Counted from the stretch's first letter, positions 9,148 to 18,870 are shown. The stretch: 64,000 nt of DNA from Serratia sarumanii (GCF_029962605.1 NZ_CP124750.1:4402001-4466000), one strand, 5' to 3'. Numbers and translations are program-made. The notes: generated by a model from the letters alone, not told the origin.

Positions 9148-10446
9148 ATGCGTAAAATTAAAGGGTTACGCTGGTACATGATCGGGCTGGTGACCATCGG
9201 CACCGTGCTGGGCTACCTGACCCGCAACGCCATCGCCGTGGCGGCGCCGACGCTGGAAGATACGCTGCACATCACCACCCAACAGTATTCCTACATCGTC
9301 GCCGCCTATTCCGCCTGCTATACCGTGATGCAGCCGGTGGCGGGCTATGTGCTGGACGTGCTGGGCACCAAGGTCGGCTACGCCATGTTCGCCATTCTGT
9401 GGGCGCTGTTCTGCATGGGCACCGCGCTGGCCAACAGCTGGGGCGGCCTGGCGCTGGCGCGCGGCGCGGTCGGCATGGCCGAGGCGGCGATGATCCCCGC
9501 CGGGCTGAAGGCCAGCAGCGAGTGGTTTCCGGCCAAAGAGCGTTCGATCGCCGTCGGCTATTTCAACGTGGGTTCGTCGATCGGCGGCATGATCGCCCCG
9601 CCGCTGGTGGTATGGGCCATCGTGGCGCACAGCTGGGAGATGGCGTTCGTCATCACCGGCGTGCTGAGCCTGATCTGGGCCATCTGCTGGCTGCTGTTCT
9701 ACAAGCACCCGAAAGATCAGAAGAAACTGAGCCAGGAAGAGCGCCGTTACATCCTCGAAGGGCAGGAAGCGCAGCACCAGACCTCTAACGCCAAAAAAAT
9801 GTCCGCCTGGCAGATCGTGCGCAACCGCCAGTTCTGGGGCATCGCGCTGCCGCGCTTTCTGGCGGAGCCGGCCTGGGGCACCTTCAACGCCTGGATCCCG
9901 CTGTTCATGTTCAAGGCCTACGGTTTTAATCTGAAAGAGATCGCCATGTTCGCCTGGATGCCGATGCTGTTCGCCGATCTCGGCTGCATCGTCGGCGGCT
10001 ACCTGCCGCCGCTGTTCCAGAAGTATTTCAAGGTCAATCTGATCGTCTCGCGCAAGCTGGTGGTGACGATGGGGGCGGTGTTGATGATCGGCCCCGGCAT
10101 GATTGGCCTGTTCACCAGCCCTTACGCGGCTATCGCGCTGCTGTGCGTAGGCGGCTTCGCCCATCAGGCGCTGTCCGGCGCGCTGATCACCCTCTCTTCC
10201 GACGTGTTCGGCCGCAATGAGGTGGCGACCGCCAACGGCCTGACCGGCATGGCGGCCTGGACCGCCAGCACGCTGTTCGCCCTGGTGGTTGGCGCCCTGG
10301 CGGACACCCTCGGCTTCAGCCCGCTGTTCGCCGCGCTGTCGGTCTTCGACATTCTCGGCGCCATCGTCATCTGGACGGTGCTGCAAAACCGCCCGGCCGC
10401 CGAACCGCAACCCGCCACGCTGCAACCGTCCCCGGCGCGCAGCTGA
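9148..10446 (+). CDS. exuT: ExuT, hexuronate transporter (MFS)
   Basis: A proton-coupled major facilitator of the anion:cation symporter group that imports galacturonate and glucuronate. It has 432 residues with twelve predicted membrane spans, and motifs [13 protein letters not shown] and [20 protein letters not shown] typical of ExuT. It is divergent from uxaCA and followed by exuR 119 bases later. Length and sequence agree with the E. coli gene. Confidence 0.96.
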   Translation: MRKIKGLRWYMIGLVTIGTVLGYLTRNAIAVAAPTLEDTLHITTQQYSYIVAAYSACYTVMQPVAGYVLDVLGTKVGYAMFAILWALFCMGTALANSWGGLALARGAVGMAEAAMIPAGLKASSEWFPAKERSIAVGYFNVGSSIGGMIAPPLVVWAIVAHSWEMAFVITGVLSLIWAICWLLFYKHPKDQKKLSQEERRYILEGQEAQHQTSNAKKMSAWQIVRNRQFWGIALPRFLAEPAWGTFNAWIPLFMFKAYGFNLKEIAMFAWMPMLFADLGCIVGGYLPPLFQKYFKVNLIVSRKLVVTMGAVLMIGPGMIGLFTSPYAAIALLCVGGFAHQALSGALITLSSDVFGRNEVATANGLTGMAAWTASTLFALVVGALADTLGFSPLFAALSVFDILGAIVIWTVLQNRPAAEPQPATLQPSPARS

Positions 10447-10502
10447 TCCCGTCGCCCGGCCGCCGCGCCGGGCCTCCTGCTCCTCTGGCAGCGGTGCCGA
10501 AT

Positions 10503-10520
10503 AAGTGGTATAACAAATCC
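10503..10520. promoter_or_regulatory. Candidate ExuR autoregulatory operator
   Basis: The core GTGGTATAACAA lies in the exuT-exuR gap, about 45 bases before the exuR ATG. It differs from the consensus core TTGGTATACCAA at two positions, suggesting that ExuR controls its own gene. Confidence 0.45.
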
Positions 10521-10565
10521 GATGGCCACGCGCCCCTTCCCACCGCACCGTATAGAGCATTCACT

Positions 10566-11342
10566 ATGGAATTCACTGAAACCAGACGCCTGTATCAGCA
10601 ACTGGCCGCCGAGCTTAAACAACGCATCGAAAGCGGCCGCTACCCGGTGGGCGACAAGCTGCCGGCCGAGCGATACATCGCCGAAGAGATGAATGTCAGC
10701 CGCACCGTGGTGCGCGAAGCGATCATCATGCTGGAAGTGGAAGGCTATGTGGACGTGCGTAAGGGATCCGGGATCCACGTGGTGTCCAACCAGCAAAAAC
10801 ACCTGGTGGTGCCGGGCGACAGCATCGAGTTCGCCACCGCCGGCCCGTTTGAGCTGCTGCAGGCGCGCCAGCTGATCGAAAGCAACATCGCCGAATTCGC
10901 CGCCACCCAGGTGACCAAGCAAGATATCGTGCAGTTGATGGAGATCCAGGAGCACGCCCGCAAAGAGGATCGCTTTCGCGACTCGCAGTGGGATCTGAAG
11001 TTCCACGTGCAGGTGGCGCTGGCCACCCAGAACACCGCCATGGCCACCATCGTGGAAAAAATGTGGGTGCAGCGGGTCAACAACCCTTACTGGAAGAAAC
11101 TGCACGAACATATCGACGAACGTTCGATCGCCAGCTGGTGCGACGATCACGATCAGATCCTCAAGGCGCTGATGCGCAAAGATCCTTACGCCGCCAAACT
11201 GGCGATGTGGCAACACCTGGAAAACACCAAGCAGATGCTGTTCAACGCCACCAGCGACGATTTCGAATACAATGCCGACCGCTATCTGTTCGCCGAGAAT
11301 CCGGTGGTGCATCTGGATGGCGTGAGCCACGAACCGAAATAG
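10566..11342 (+). CDS. exuR: ExuR, hexuronate regulon repressor (GntR/FadR subfamily)
   Basis: A 258-residue repressor of uxaCA, exuT and related genes, induced by hexuronates. The N-terminal winged helix (about residues 8-75) contains [20 protein letters not shown]. The C-terminal FCD ligand domain (about 95-235) carries the metal/ligand residues. I choose ATG 10566, which gives exactly the E. coli length; the longer frame from 10494 would add unconserved residues overlapping the operator region. Confidence 0.95.
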   Translation: MEFTETRRLYQQLAAELKQRIESGRYPVGDKLPAERYIAEEMNVSRTVVREAIIMLEVEGYVDVRKGSGIHVVSNQQKHLVVPGDSIEFATAGPFELLQARQLIESNIAEFAATQVTKQDIVQLMEIQEHARKEDRFRDSQWDLKFHVQVALATQNTAMATIVEKMWVQRVNNPYWKKLHEHIDERSIASWCDDHDQILKALMRKDPYAAKLAMWQHLENTKQMLFNATSDDFEYNADRYLFAENPVVHLDGVSHEPK

Positions 11343-11528
11343 CCACGGCGGTCAAAAACCGTCGGCTTATGTCAGGTAATGTAAAATCCGCTGAATCGAT
11401 GCCGGAACCGCCGTTTGCCGTGTACTATTTCACCGTCGGCAACGTAGATTTCCCTGTTGCCAATCGTGCTATTTTGGTAGAGTTAGCCCACTTTTTTACC
11501 CATTGCTGCGGGGGCGGGACGCGAATAA

Positions 11529-11975
11529 ATGCGCTGGTTGTTTGCCATGCTGATTGCTGTTTTTTGCTGGACCGGTTCGGTCTCCGGCCAACAGCTATGC
11601 GTGGCGTCACCCAAGCCAACCCCCAGCGCGCTGAGCAGCCTGCCGCTGCTGGCGGAGCCGGCGCTTTCCCCCTATGATCATGTGTATCGGGCACCGGCCG
11701 AAGCGCGCCGCAAAGCCCCCGGCAAGTTGCCGCTGCTGCTGCCCAGAGCGCACTCTTTCCCCGGTTCGCTGCTCGCATCCTCCCTGCCGGCGCCGGTCTA
11801 TACCTTGGCCGCAGAGCCGGGCTACCGAATTCGCTTCCCCCGCCAGGACACTCCGGCTCCCAACCGGCTTGCCCAGGTCGACTGGATGCTGGACGCCTCC
11901 AGGCAACAGAGTCGGCAGGCCGGCTGGAAAGAAAGTAACATGCAGTACCGTGGCACGCTGACTTATCACCTATGA
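11529..11975 (+). CDS. Putative secreted protein, unknown function
   Basis: A 148-residue frame with a convincing Sec-type signal peptide (MRWLFAMLIAVFCWTGSVSG) and a mature part rich in Pro, Ala, Leu and Arg, with no domain I recognise. One cysteine lies at residue 24, close to the predicted cleavage site, but no lipobox is evident. The ribosome binding site (GGGAC) is weak. Frames in other phases overlap it, so its reality rests on the signal peptide and position. It has no counterpart in E. coli between exuR and yqjA. Confidence 0.5.
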   Translation: MRWLFAMLIAVFCWTGSVSGQQLCVASPKPTPSALSSLPLLAEPALSPYDHVYRAPAEARRKAPGKLPLLLPRAHSFPGSLLASSLPAPVYTLAAEPGYRIRFPRQDTPAPNRLAQVDWMLDASRQQSRQAGWKESNMQYRGTLTYHL

Positions 11976-12110
11976 CCGGTGTCGCACCGCTAAAAACCTT
12001 AAAGCAACGCCGTTTCATCGTTATCAGCATTCAGGATCGCCGCGCGCTTTCAGCCCACGCCCGTTCCGCCGCTGAGATAAAAATAAACAATGACGTTTTA
12101 GGAACACCGG

Positions 12111-12791
12111 ATGGACATCATTAAAGAACTGATACATGCCCTGTGGCAGCAGGATTTTGAGACGCTGGCGAACCCTTCGTTGGTGTGGACCCTCTACATC
12201 CTGCTGTTCATGATTCTGTTTTTGGAAAACGGCCTGCTGCCGGCCGCTTTCCTGCCGGGTGACAGCCTGCTGATCCTGGTCGGCGTGCTGATCGCCAAAG
12301 GCACCATGGGCTTCCCGCTGACCATCGTCATACTGACCGTCGCCGCCAGCCTGGGATGCTGGGTCAGCTACATACAGGGCCGGTGGCTCGGCAATACGCG
12401 AACGGTGCAAGGCTGGCTTTCGCACCTGCCGGCCCACTACCATCAACGCGCTCACAACCTGTTCCACCGCCACGGGCTTTCCGCCCTGCTGGTCGGCCGC
12501 TTCCTGGCCTTCGTGCGCACCCTGCTGCCGACCATCGCCGGCCTGTCCGGCCTGAGCAACGCGCGCTTCCAGTTCTTCAACTGGATGAGCGGCCTGCTGT
12601 GGGTCTTGATCCTGACAACGCTGGGCTTCGCGCTGGGCAAAACCCCGGTGTTCCGCAAGTATGAAGATCAGCTGATGTTCTGCCTGATGATGTTGCCGCT
12701 GGTATTGCTGGTGGTCGGGTTGATCGGCTCGTTGATCGTGCTGTGGCGCAAGAAACGCGCCAGCGGCCAGAACCCGGGGAAAGGGGCGTGA
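12111..12791 (+). CDS. yqjA: YqjA, DedA-family membrane protein
   Basis: A 226-residue DedA-family protein with the signature [18 protein letters not shown], an essential acidic residue (Glu39), and the [12 protein letters not shown] motif that carries the essential arginines. In E. coli it is a proton-motive-force-linked membrane protein needed for alkaline and dye resistance and is redundant with YghB; DedA proteins are tied to polyprenyl- or phospholipid flipping. It overlaps mzrA by four bases (GTGA), so the pair is translationally coupled. Confidence 0.95.
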   Translation: MDIIKELIHALWQQDFETLANPSLVWTLYILLFMILFLENGLLPAAFLPGDSLLILVGVLIAKGTMGFPLTIVILTVAASLGCWVSYIQGRWLGNTRTVQGWLSHLPAHYHQRAHNLFHRHGLSALLVGRFLAFVRTLLPTIAGLSGLSNARFQFFNWMSGLLWVLILTTLGFALGKTPVFRKYEDQLMFCLMMLPLVLLVVGLIGSLIVLWRKKRASGQNPGKGA

Positions 12792-13162
12792 CAGCAAAGC
12801 GCCCGCGCTGGCAATACGTCCTGATGATCGCGCTCGCCCTGCTGGCGTTGGCGACGCTGTTGGTGCCCTGCATGGTGCGCACCGAGAGCGAGCTGCGCAT
12901 TCGCGCCAGCCAGCAAGGGCTGTCGCTGCCCGACGGTTTTTACGTCTACCAGCGCCTGGATGAGCGCGGCATCCGCATCAAAAGCATCACGCCGGAAGGC
13001 GATGGCCTGGTCATCCGTCTGGATTCGCCGGAGCAGCAGTTGCTGGCGCGCGAAGCGCTGCAAACCATCCTGCCGCCCGGTTACCACATCGCGTTGAGCG
13101 AATCCCCCGTGCCGTCGCATTGGGTACGCGAATTTGCGCGTTCCCCACTCAATCTGGGATAA
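12788..13162 (+). CDS. mzrA: MzrA, EnvZ/OmpR modulator
   Basis: A small inner-membrane protein (124 residues) that links the Cpx response to EnvZ-OmpR by contacting EnvZ. It has one N-terminal membrane span (about residues 11-29) and a periplasmic domain with the conserved block [15 protein letters not shown]. It starts with GTG at 12788 overlapping the yqjA stop; an in-frame ATG 45 bases earlier lies inside yqjA and is not favoured. Co-transcribed with yqjA. Confidence 0.9.
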   Translation: MTAKRPRWQYVLMIALALLALATLLVPCMVRTESELRIRASQQGLSLPDGFYVYQRLDERGIRIKSITPEGDGLVIRLDSPEQQLLAREALQTILPPGYHIALSESPVPSHWVREFARSPLNLG

Positions 13163-13164
13163 TC

Positions 13165-13190
13165 CCCCTTCATATGAAGGGGTTTCCTTT
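13165..13190 (+). terminator. Terminator after yqjA-mzrA
   Basis: CCCCTTCATATGAAGGGG (13165-13182) is a perfect palindrome followed by TTTCCTTT, three bases after the mzrA stop. Confidence 0.7.
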
Positions 13191-13337
13191 CATTGCATTA
13201 TTTTCATTTTCATTCGCACCGATTAGCTCAAGAATTAATCAGTCAGCACCGAGTCACGGCTGATTCTTTGGGGGCGCGCCGGTTTCATGACTATGCTGAA
13301 GGGTAACTTCAGCCGGCGATGAACGCCCTCCTCTCGC

Positions 13338-13388
13338 GCTGCCGCCTTCGGCAGTCAGGAAAGCGGGTGCCTATTCAGGCATCCCATG
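13338..13388 (+). promoter_or_regulatory. Structured 5' leader of yqjC
   Basis: Two short stem-loops precede the yqjC ribosome binding site: CTGCCG/CGGCAG (13339-13354) and a GGGTGCCT/AGGCATCCC stem with one bulge (about 13365-13387). The site AAGGAACTGAAAG comes immediately after the second. The role is unknown. Confidence 0.4.
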
Positions 13389-13403
13389 AAAAGGAACTGA
13401 AAG

Positions 13404-13775
13404 ATGAAATTACGCCATTCACTGTTACTGCTGTTGCCACTCTGCACGCTGCCGGCCCTCGCTTCGGCCGCTGAGGGCGGCTGCGCCGCCAAAGCGCAAG
13501 ACATCCAGCAGCAAATCGACTATGCCACCCAGCACGGCAACACCCACCGCGTGGACGGGCTGAAAAAAGCGCTGAGCGAAGTGCAGACTCACTGCACCGA
13601 AGCCGGCCTGCAGGCCGAACGCCAGAAAAATATCGCGGAGAAACAGCGCAAGGTCGACGAGCGCCGGCAGGAGCTGAAAGAAGCGCAGCAAACCGGCAAG
13701 CTGGACAAGGTCGCCAAGAAGCAGCAGAAGCTGGCGGAAGCGCAGGCTGAGCTGAAACGCGCTCAGGCGGAATAA
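13404..13775 (+). CDS. yqjC: YqjC, DUF1090 periplasmic protein
   Basis: A 123-residue protein with a clear signal peptide (cleavage after ALASA, near residue 22), then a highly charged, Lys/Glu/Gln-rich, almost entirely helical region predicted to be coiled coil. The length agrees with E. coli YqjC (122). Two cysteines in the mature part (GGCAAK and THCTEA) could form a disulfide. Function unknown. It begins the yqjCDEK cluster. Confidence 0.88.
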   Translation: MKLRHSLLLLLPLCTLPALASAAEGGCAAKAQDIQQQIDYATQHGNTHRVDGLKKALSEVQTHCTEAGLQAERQKNIAEKQRKVDERRQELKEAQQTGKLDKVAKKQQKLAEAQAELKRAQAE

Positions 13776-13938
13776 TTTTTTGTACCAGCGGATTTATCGA
13801 TGAGAGCCCCATCACACGGGATTTATTAAGCATATGGGATTGATGCCTGGTGTTATCTGCTGGCCATCACCCCTTTGCTCCGGCGAAAAAATCCGCTATG
13901 TTAAAAGTCTGTCGAAATAAACGTTAAGGAATAATCAC

Positions 13939-14244
13939 ATGGCACATGATTCAAATGCAGAAAACTTACGCGCTGAACTGAAGTCCTTAGCCGATACGCT
14001 GGAGGAAGTGCTGAACTCCTCTACCGACAAGCCGAAAGCCGAGCTGGAGAAGCTGCGCTCGAAGGCGGAAGGCGCGCTGAAAGAGACCCGCGCTCGCCTG
14101 AGCGACGCCGGTGACAAGCTGGCTTCGCAAACCAAGCAGATCGCCGGCCAGGCCGACGACTATGTGCGCGACAACCCGTGGACCGGCATCGGCATCGGCG
14201 CGGCGGTCGGCGTGGTGTTGGGCGTGCTGCTCGCGCGTCGTTAA
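13939..14244 (+). CDS. yqjD: YqjD, DUF883 membrane-anchored ribosome-binding protein
   Basis: A 101-residue ElaB/YgaM-family protein with a long amphipathic helix (residues about 5-70) and a C-terminal membrane anchor (about 80-98) containing the GIGIGAAVGVVLGVLLARR-type tail of the family. E. coli YqjD binds 70S/100S ribosomes and tethers them to the membrane in stationary phase. It is three bases from yqjE. Confidence 0.93.
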   Translation: MAHDSNAENLRAELKSLADTLEEVLNSSTDKPKAELEKLRSKAEGALKETRARLSDAGDKLASQTKQIAGQADDYVRDNPWTGIGIGAAVGVVLGVLLARR

Positions 14245-14246
14245 TC

Positions 14247-14648
14247 ATGGCTGAACAACCGCAAGTGCGCGCGCAGGGCCCCGCTAAAGGGGTTCTGGAT
14301 ATCGGTCAGCGCATCATCACGATCCTGGTCGGCATGGTGGAAACCCGTGTCCGGCTGGCGGTGGTCGAGCTGGAAGAGGAGAAAGCCAACCTCATTCAGC
14401 TGCTGATCATGGCCGGTATGACGCTGCTGTTCACCGCCTTCGGTTTGATGAGCCTGCTGATCCTGATCTTCTGGGCCATCGATCCGGTCTATCGGCTGAT
14501 GGCGCTGGGTGCCACGACCGGCGTGCTGCTGTTCCTGGCCGTGGTCGGCACCATTTGGACGCTGGTCAAGGCCCGTCGCACCACGCTGCTCGGCGCCACG
14601 CGCAAGCAGCTGGAACTCGATCGTGCCGAACTGGAGCGCGAGCCATGA
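14247..14648 (+). CDS. yqjE: YqjE, phage-holin-III-like DUF1469 membrane protein
   Basis: A 133-residue inner-membrane protein with two strongly hydrophobic spans (about residues 50-75 and 82-108) flanked by charged cytosolic ends, as in E. coli YqjE (134). It overlaps yqjK by four bases (ATGA) and follows yqjD, so the three genes form one transcription unit. Molecular role unknown; the family resembles holins in topology only. Confidence 0.9.
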   Translation: MAEQPQVRAQGPAKGVLDIGQRIITILVGMVETRVRLAVVELEEEKANLIQLLIMAGMTLLFTAFGLMSLLILIFWAIDPVYRLMALGATTGVLLFLAVVGTIWTLVKARRTTLLGATRKQLELDRAELEREP

Positions 14649-14932
14649 GCCGCCGCCGCTATCTGGAATGGAAAAAAGAGAGGCTGATTCGCCAGATCCA
14701 GCAACAGCGTCTGGATCTGGCCGAACACAAGTCTTTATGGCTGGAAAAGACCGAACGCATCGACCGTGGCTGGCAGACGGTGTTTGGCCTGCGCCGCTAT
14801 CTGGTGCTCGGTTCCAGCGTCATGGCGCTGTACGGCATCCGCCACCCCAGCAAGATGATCCGCTGGTCGCGCCGCGCTTTCGGCGCCTGGAGCGCTATCC
14901 GCCTGTTTAAAAAGACCTTCTCCGCCAAGTAA
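14645..14932 (+). CDS. yqjK: YqjK-like small basic protein
   Basis: A 95-residue, very basic protein (E. coli YqjK about 99) with a predicted N-terminal helix, LRRYLVLGSSVMALYGI as a possible weak membrane segment, and a Lys/Arg-rich tail. The start overlaps the yqjE stop. Function unknown, conserved with yqjD and yqjE. Confidence 0.88.
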   Translation: MSRRRYLEWKKERLIRQIQQQRLDLAEHKSLWLEKTERIDRGWQTVFGLRRYLVLGSSVMALYGIRHPSKMIRWSRRAFGAWSAIRLFKKTFSAK

Positions 14933-15226
14933 GCCCCGCGCTTTTCCTTCAAACATCCTGTTGCTCCGCCCTCGTTTTCCCCCTAAAACAGCGCTGCTTA
15001 TCCCGAGGGCCGGGCAACCTGCTGACAAGCGTCAGTTTATTAGCACGCTAAAGATTCAGATTTTTTGAAAAATTACGACAGTTTTACTTGCTAACAACCT
15101 GAGCACTTCCCGCTTAACATTCACTCCATCAATTCGAGACGGAGCGGACAGGGTAAGAAACCCGCTACGCCGCCCGTTGATATGACTACCGCCGAACAGG
15201 CACACAAAAACACTTTGGAGTAGATG

Positions 15227-15622
15227 ATGAAAAAATTAGAAGATACAGGTTTGCTGGTTGCTCGTATTCTGATGCCAATCCTGTTTATCGTGGCAGGCTA
15301 CGGCAAAATGGGTGACGCTTATGCCGGTACCCAACAGTACATGCAATCGATGGGCGTGCCTGGCTTCTTGCTGCCACTGACCATCCTGCTGGAATTTGGC
15401 GGCGGTCTGGCGATCCTGTTCGGCTTCCTGACCCGCACCGTGGCGCTGTTCACTGCCGGTTTCACCATTCTGACCGCGCTGCTGTTCCACACTGACTTTG
15501 CGGAAGGCGTAAACCAGCTGATGTTCATGAAAAACCTGACCATCGCCGGCGGCTTCATCGTGTTGGCGGTCGCAGGCCCTGGCGGCTTTAGCATCGACCG
15601 TCTTCTGAACAAGAAATGGTAA
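15227..15622 (+). CDS. yqjF: YqjF, DoxX-family membrane oxidoreductase-like protein
   Basis: A 131-residue DoxX/DoxD-type protein with four membrane spans and the family motif LLEFGGGLAILFGFLTR. ATG 15227 is chosen over 15224 because TTGGAG ends at 15220, giving better spacing, and because E. coli YqjF begins MKKLED. In E. coli, yqjF is induced by breakdown products of 2,4-dinitrotoluene through YhaJ, suggesting a role in quinone/electrophile handling beside yqjG. The 291-base gap upstream holds its promoter region and no gene. Confidence 0.93.
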   Translation: MKKLEDTGLLVARILMPILFIVAGYGKMGDAYAGTQQYMQSMGVPGFLLPLTILLEFGGGLAILFGFLTRTVALFTAGFTILTALLFHTDFAEGVNQLMFMKNLTIAGGFIVLAVAGPGGFSIDRLLNKKW

Positions 15623-15692
15623 TCTAAACTGTCATTCAGGGCCCGGCATGCCGGGCCCTGTCGCTTTTCACTCGGACACCAAGGAGACTCCC

Positions 15693-16679
15693 ATGGGACA
15701 ACTCGTCGATGGCGTTTGGCAAGACATCTGGTATGACACGAAATCTACCGGCGGCCGTTTCAAACGTTCAACCGCTCAGTTTCGCAATTGGGTGACCGCC
15801 GACGGTCAGCCGGGCGAACACGGCGCGGGCGGCTTCCAGGCCGAAGCGGGCCGTTATCACCTGTACGTTTCCCTCGCCTGCCCCTGGGCGCACCGCACGC
15901 TGCTGATGCGCAAACTGAAAGGGCTGGAGCAGATCATTCCGGTCTCGGTGGTGCACCCGCTGATGCTGGAAAACGGCTGGACCTTCGGCCAGGATTTTCC
16001 TGAAACCACCGGCGATCCGCTGTATCACGCCGATTTCCTGTACCAAATCTACCTGCGGGCCGATCCGCACTACAGCGGGCGCGTAACCGTGCCGGTGCTG
16101 TGGGATAAACAGCAGCAAACCATCGTCAGCAACGAATCCGCCGATATCATCCGCATGTTCAACAGCGCGTTTGACGGCGTGGGCGCCCGCGCGGGCGATT
16201 ACTACCCGGCCGATCTGCGCGGCAAAATCGATGAGCTGAACGGTTGGATTTACGATCAAGTGAACAACGGCGTGTACAAGGCCGGTTTCGCCACCAGCCA
16301 GGAAGCGTATGACGACGCGGTCAGCGGGGTCTTCAGCGCGCTCGAACGCCTGGAGCAGATCCTGGGGCAGCACCGCTACCTGACCGGCGATCGGCTGACC
16401 GAAGCCGATCTGCGTCTGTGGACCACGCTGGTGCGCTTCGATCCGGTGTACGTCACCCACTTCAAGTGCGATAAACACCGCATCAGCGACTACCTGAACC
16501 TGTACGGTTTCCTGCGCGACATCTACCAGATGCCGGGCATCACCGAAACGGTCAGCCTGCCGCACATTCGCAACCACTACTACCGCAGCCACGCCACCAT
16601 CAACCCGCACGGCATCATTTCCATCGGGCCGGCGCAGGATCTGGACGAGCCGCACGGCCGCGACCAGCGCTTCGGCTAA
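15693..16679 (+). CDS. yqjG: YqjG, glutathionyl-hydroquinone reductase
   Basis: A Xi-class GST that reduces glutathionyl-hydroquinones to free hydroquinones with GSH. It has 328 residues, the E. coli length; the catalytic cysteine lies in SLACPWAHR (Cys63), followed by the C-terminal helical domain with SYLNLYGF-like and NPHGI motifs. ATG 15693 follows AAGGAGA. Its closeness to yqjF and yhaJ supports a shared quinone-detoxification function (inference). Confidence 0.95.
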   Translation: MGQLVDGVWQDIWYDTKSTGGRFKRSTAQFRNWVTADGQPGEHGAGGFQAEAGRYHLYVSLACPWAHRTLLMRKLKGLEQIIPVSVVHPLMLENGWTFGQDFPETTGDPLYHADFLYQIYLRADPHYSGRVTVPVLWDKQQQTIVSNESADIIRMFNSAFDGVGARAGDYYPADLRGKIDELNGWIYDQVNNGVYKAGFATSQEAYDDAVSGVFSALERLEQILGQHRYLTGDRLTEADLRLWTTLVRFDPVYVTHFKCDKHRISDYLNLYGFLRDIYQMPGITETVSLPHIRNHYYRSHATINPHGIISIGPAQDLDEPHGRDQRFG

Positions 16680-16682
16680 GGC

Positions 16683-16714
16683 AAAAAAATCCCCTTGCCG
16701 CCCGGCAAGGGGAT
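16683..16714 (-). terminator. Terminator of yhaJ (minus strand), shared with yqjG
   Basis: An 11-bp stem (ATCCCCTTGCC 16689-16699 with GGCAAGGGGAT 16704-16714) is followed on the minus strand by seven T residues, giving a strong intrinsic terminator for yhaJ. It lies between convergent yqjG and yhaJ. Confidence 0.88.
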
Positions 16715-16729
16715 GTCATCCAAGCGATG

Positions 16730-17629
16730 TTAGCGCTGCGCGAACAGGCGCGGAATTTCGCGCAGGAACCAGGCTTTCGCCTCCCCCATGCTGTCGCGCC
16801 GCCAGGCCATGATGATATCGGCTTCGCGGCTGTATTCCGGCCCCACCACGCGCAGCCGCCCGGCCTCGATATCTTTCTCCACCATCGGGTACGGCATGGT
16901 CGCCACCCCCAGCCCGGCCAGCAGCGCCAGGCGTTTGTCTTCGATGGTGCTCACCGTCAGGCGCTGTTGTTTATCCAGCAGCTGTACGGTCAACACCGGG
17001 CGCTCGCGGGCGGTATCCGCCACCGCGATGCCGCGGTACTTCACGCGGGTCACCTCAGACAACGGCTCCGGCTCCTGGTGGATCGGGTGATCCGGCGCGG
17101 CGACATAAACGCTCATCACCTTGTACAGTTTGCGGGTGTTGATCTCCGACGACGCGCGGAAGTGCATGTCCGGCGCGATCACGATGTCGGCGCGCCCCTG
17201 CTCCAGCCGTTCCCAGGCGCCCGCCAGCACCTCGGTGAAAATCGACACCTGGGTGTTGGCCTTCAGCGCCAGCTTGTCCACCAGCGGAAACAGCAGGCTC
17301 GGCGGCGACAGCGCTTCGCTGACGATGGTCAGGTGGGTTTCCCAACCGCGCGCCAGCGCTTCGGCGTCGGTGGTCAGCTTGTCGGCCGCTTCCAGCAGCA
17401 CCCGCCCGCGCTCCAGCAACATGCGCCCCACGTTGGTGAACTTGGTGCGGTGGCCCGAACGGTCGAACAGCACCACGTCCAATTCTTCTTCCAATTTTTG
17501 CATGGTGTAGCTGAGCGCCGACGGCACCCGGCCCAATTCGTCGGCGGCCGCGGCGAAGCTGCCGCGCCGGTCGATCGCGTCCATCACTCTCAGCGCCTCA
17601 AGCGTGAGCGCCCGATCTCTGGCCATCAC
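16730..17629 (-). CDS. yhaJ: YhaJ, LysR-type transcription regulator
   Basis: A 299-residue LysR regulator with an N-terminal helix-turn-helix (residues about 8-66; GSFAAAADELGRVPSALSY) and a periplasmic-binding-type effector domain. In E. coli YhaJ activates yqjF in response to nitroaromatic metabolites and, in pathogenic strains, affects virulence loci. It is divergent from yhaK with 104 bases between, where a LysR operator would be expected. Two adjacent ATGs occur at 17629 and 17626. Confidence 0.93.
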   Translation of the reverse strand: MMARDRALTLEALRVMDAIDRRGSFAAAADELGRVPSALSYTMQKLEEELDVVLFDRSGHRTKFTNVGRMLLERGRVLLEAADKLTTDAEALARGWETHLTIVSEALSPPSLLFPLVDKLALKANTQVSIFTEVLAGAWERLEQGRADIVIAPDMHFRASSEINTRKLYKVMSVYVAAPDHPIHQEPEPLSEVTRVKYRGIAVADTARERPVLTVQLLDKQQRLTVSTIEDKRLALLAGLGVATMPYPMVEKDIEAGRLRVVGPEYSREADIIMAWRRDSMGEAKAWFLREIPRLFAQR

Positions 17630-17733
17630 ATCCCTCTGTCAGGAAATTTGAATATGCCGACCAGATTAACTGGCTAACAATCCGACGTCCAGATGCTTAC
17701 CATTTGGATAATGAATTTAGAGAGCCGATTGCC

Positions 17734-18435
17734 ATGATCACATGCAGAACAGCACAACAATGCGGGCAAGCTGACTTTGGTTGGCTGCAGGCTCGCTACA
17801 CCTTTTCCTTTGGTCACTACTTCGATCCCAAACTGATGGGCTACGCGTCGCTGCGGGTGCTGAATCAGGAGGTGCTGGCGCCGGGCGCGTCGTTCCAGCC
17901 GCGCACCTATCCCAGCGTGGATATCCTGAACCTGATCCTGCAGGGCGAGGCGGAATACCGCGACAGCGACGGCAACACCGCGCGCGCCAAAGCCGGTGAA
18001 GCGCTGCTGCTGGCCACCCAGCCGAGCCTGAGCTACAGCGAACAGAACGTCAGCAGCGATACGCCGCTGACTCGCCTGCAGCTGTGGCTGGACGCCTGCC
18101 CGGAACGCAACAACGAGCGGGTGCAGCGCCTGACGCTGCCGGCGGCGGGCAACCTGCTGCTGGCCTCGCCGGACGGCGCGCAGGGTAGCCTGCAGCTGCG
18201 CCAGCAGGTTTGGATCCACCATCTCGATCTGCAGCCGGGCGAAGAACAAACGCTGACGATTAACGGGCCGCGCGCCTATTTGCAGTCGATTCACGGCACC
18301 ATCGCCGCCACCGGCGAGCGCCACGAAGAACAACGCCTGACCTGCGGCGACGGCGCCTTCGTGCGCGAGGAGAATCGCCTGACGATCCGCGCCGAGACGC
18401 CGCTGCGCGCACTGCTGATTGATCTGCCGGTGTAA
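17734..18435 (+). CDS. yhaK: YhaK, pirin-family redox-sensitive bicupin
   Basis: A 233-residue bicupin identical in length to E. coli YhaK, a cytosolic redox-sensitive pirin-like protein. Conserved stretches FSFGHYFDPKLMGYASLRVLN and PRAYLQSIHG are visible. I start at ATG 17734 because MITCRTAQQCGQADFGW aligns with the known N-terminus; the frame from 17704 extends into the promoter. It is probably controlled by the divergent YhaJ. Confidence 0.93.
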   Translation: MITCRTAQQCGQADFGWLQARYTFSFGHYFDPKLMGYASLRVLNQEVLAPGASFQPRTYPSVDILNLILQGEAEYRDSDGNTARAKAGEALLLATQPSLSYSEQNVSSDTPLTRLQLWLDACPERNNERVQRLTLPAAGNLLLASPDGAQGSLQLRQQVWIHHLDLQPGEEQTLTINGPRAYLQSIHGTIAATGERHEEQRLTCGDGAFVREENRLTIRAETPLRALLIDLPV

Positions 18436-18451
18436 GCCGGCCGGAAAACGA

Positions 18452-18490
18452 AAAACCCCGCGCAACTGGCGTTGCGCGGGGTTTTCTTTT
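18452..18490. terminator. Bidirectional terminator between yhaK and rnpB
   Basis: A 15-bp stem (18452-18466 with 18471-18485, loop TGGC) has A-tracts 5' and T-tracts 3', so it works for yhaK on the plus strand and rnpB on the minus strand. Confidence 0.9.
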
Positions 18491-18492
18491 GT

Positions 18493-18870
<378 letters not shown>

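Noticed and set aside
11425..12030. Minus-strand frame of 201 codons between exuR and yqjA
   Set aside because: It lacks a signal or domain, and the opposite frame has a convincing signal peptide; at most one of them is real.
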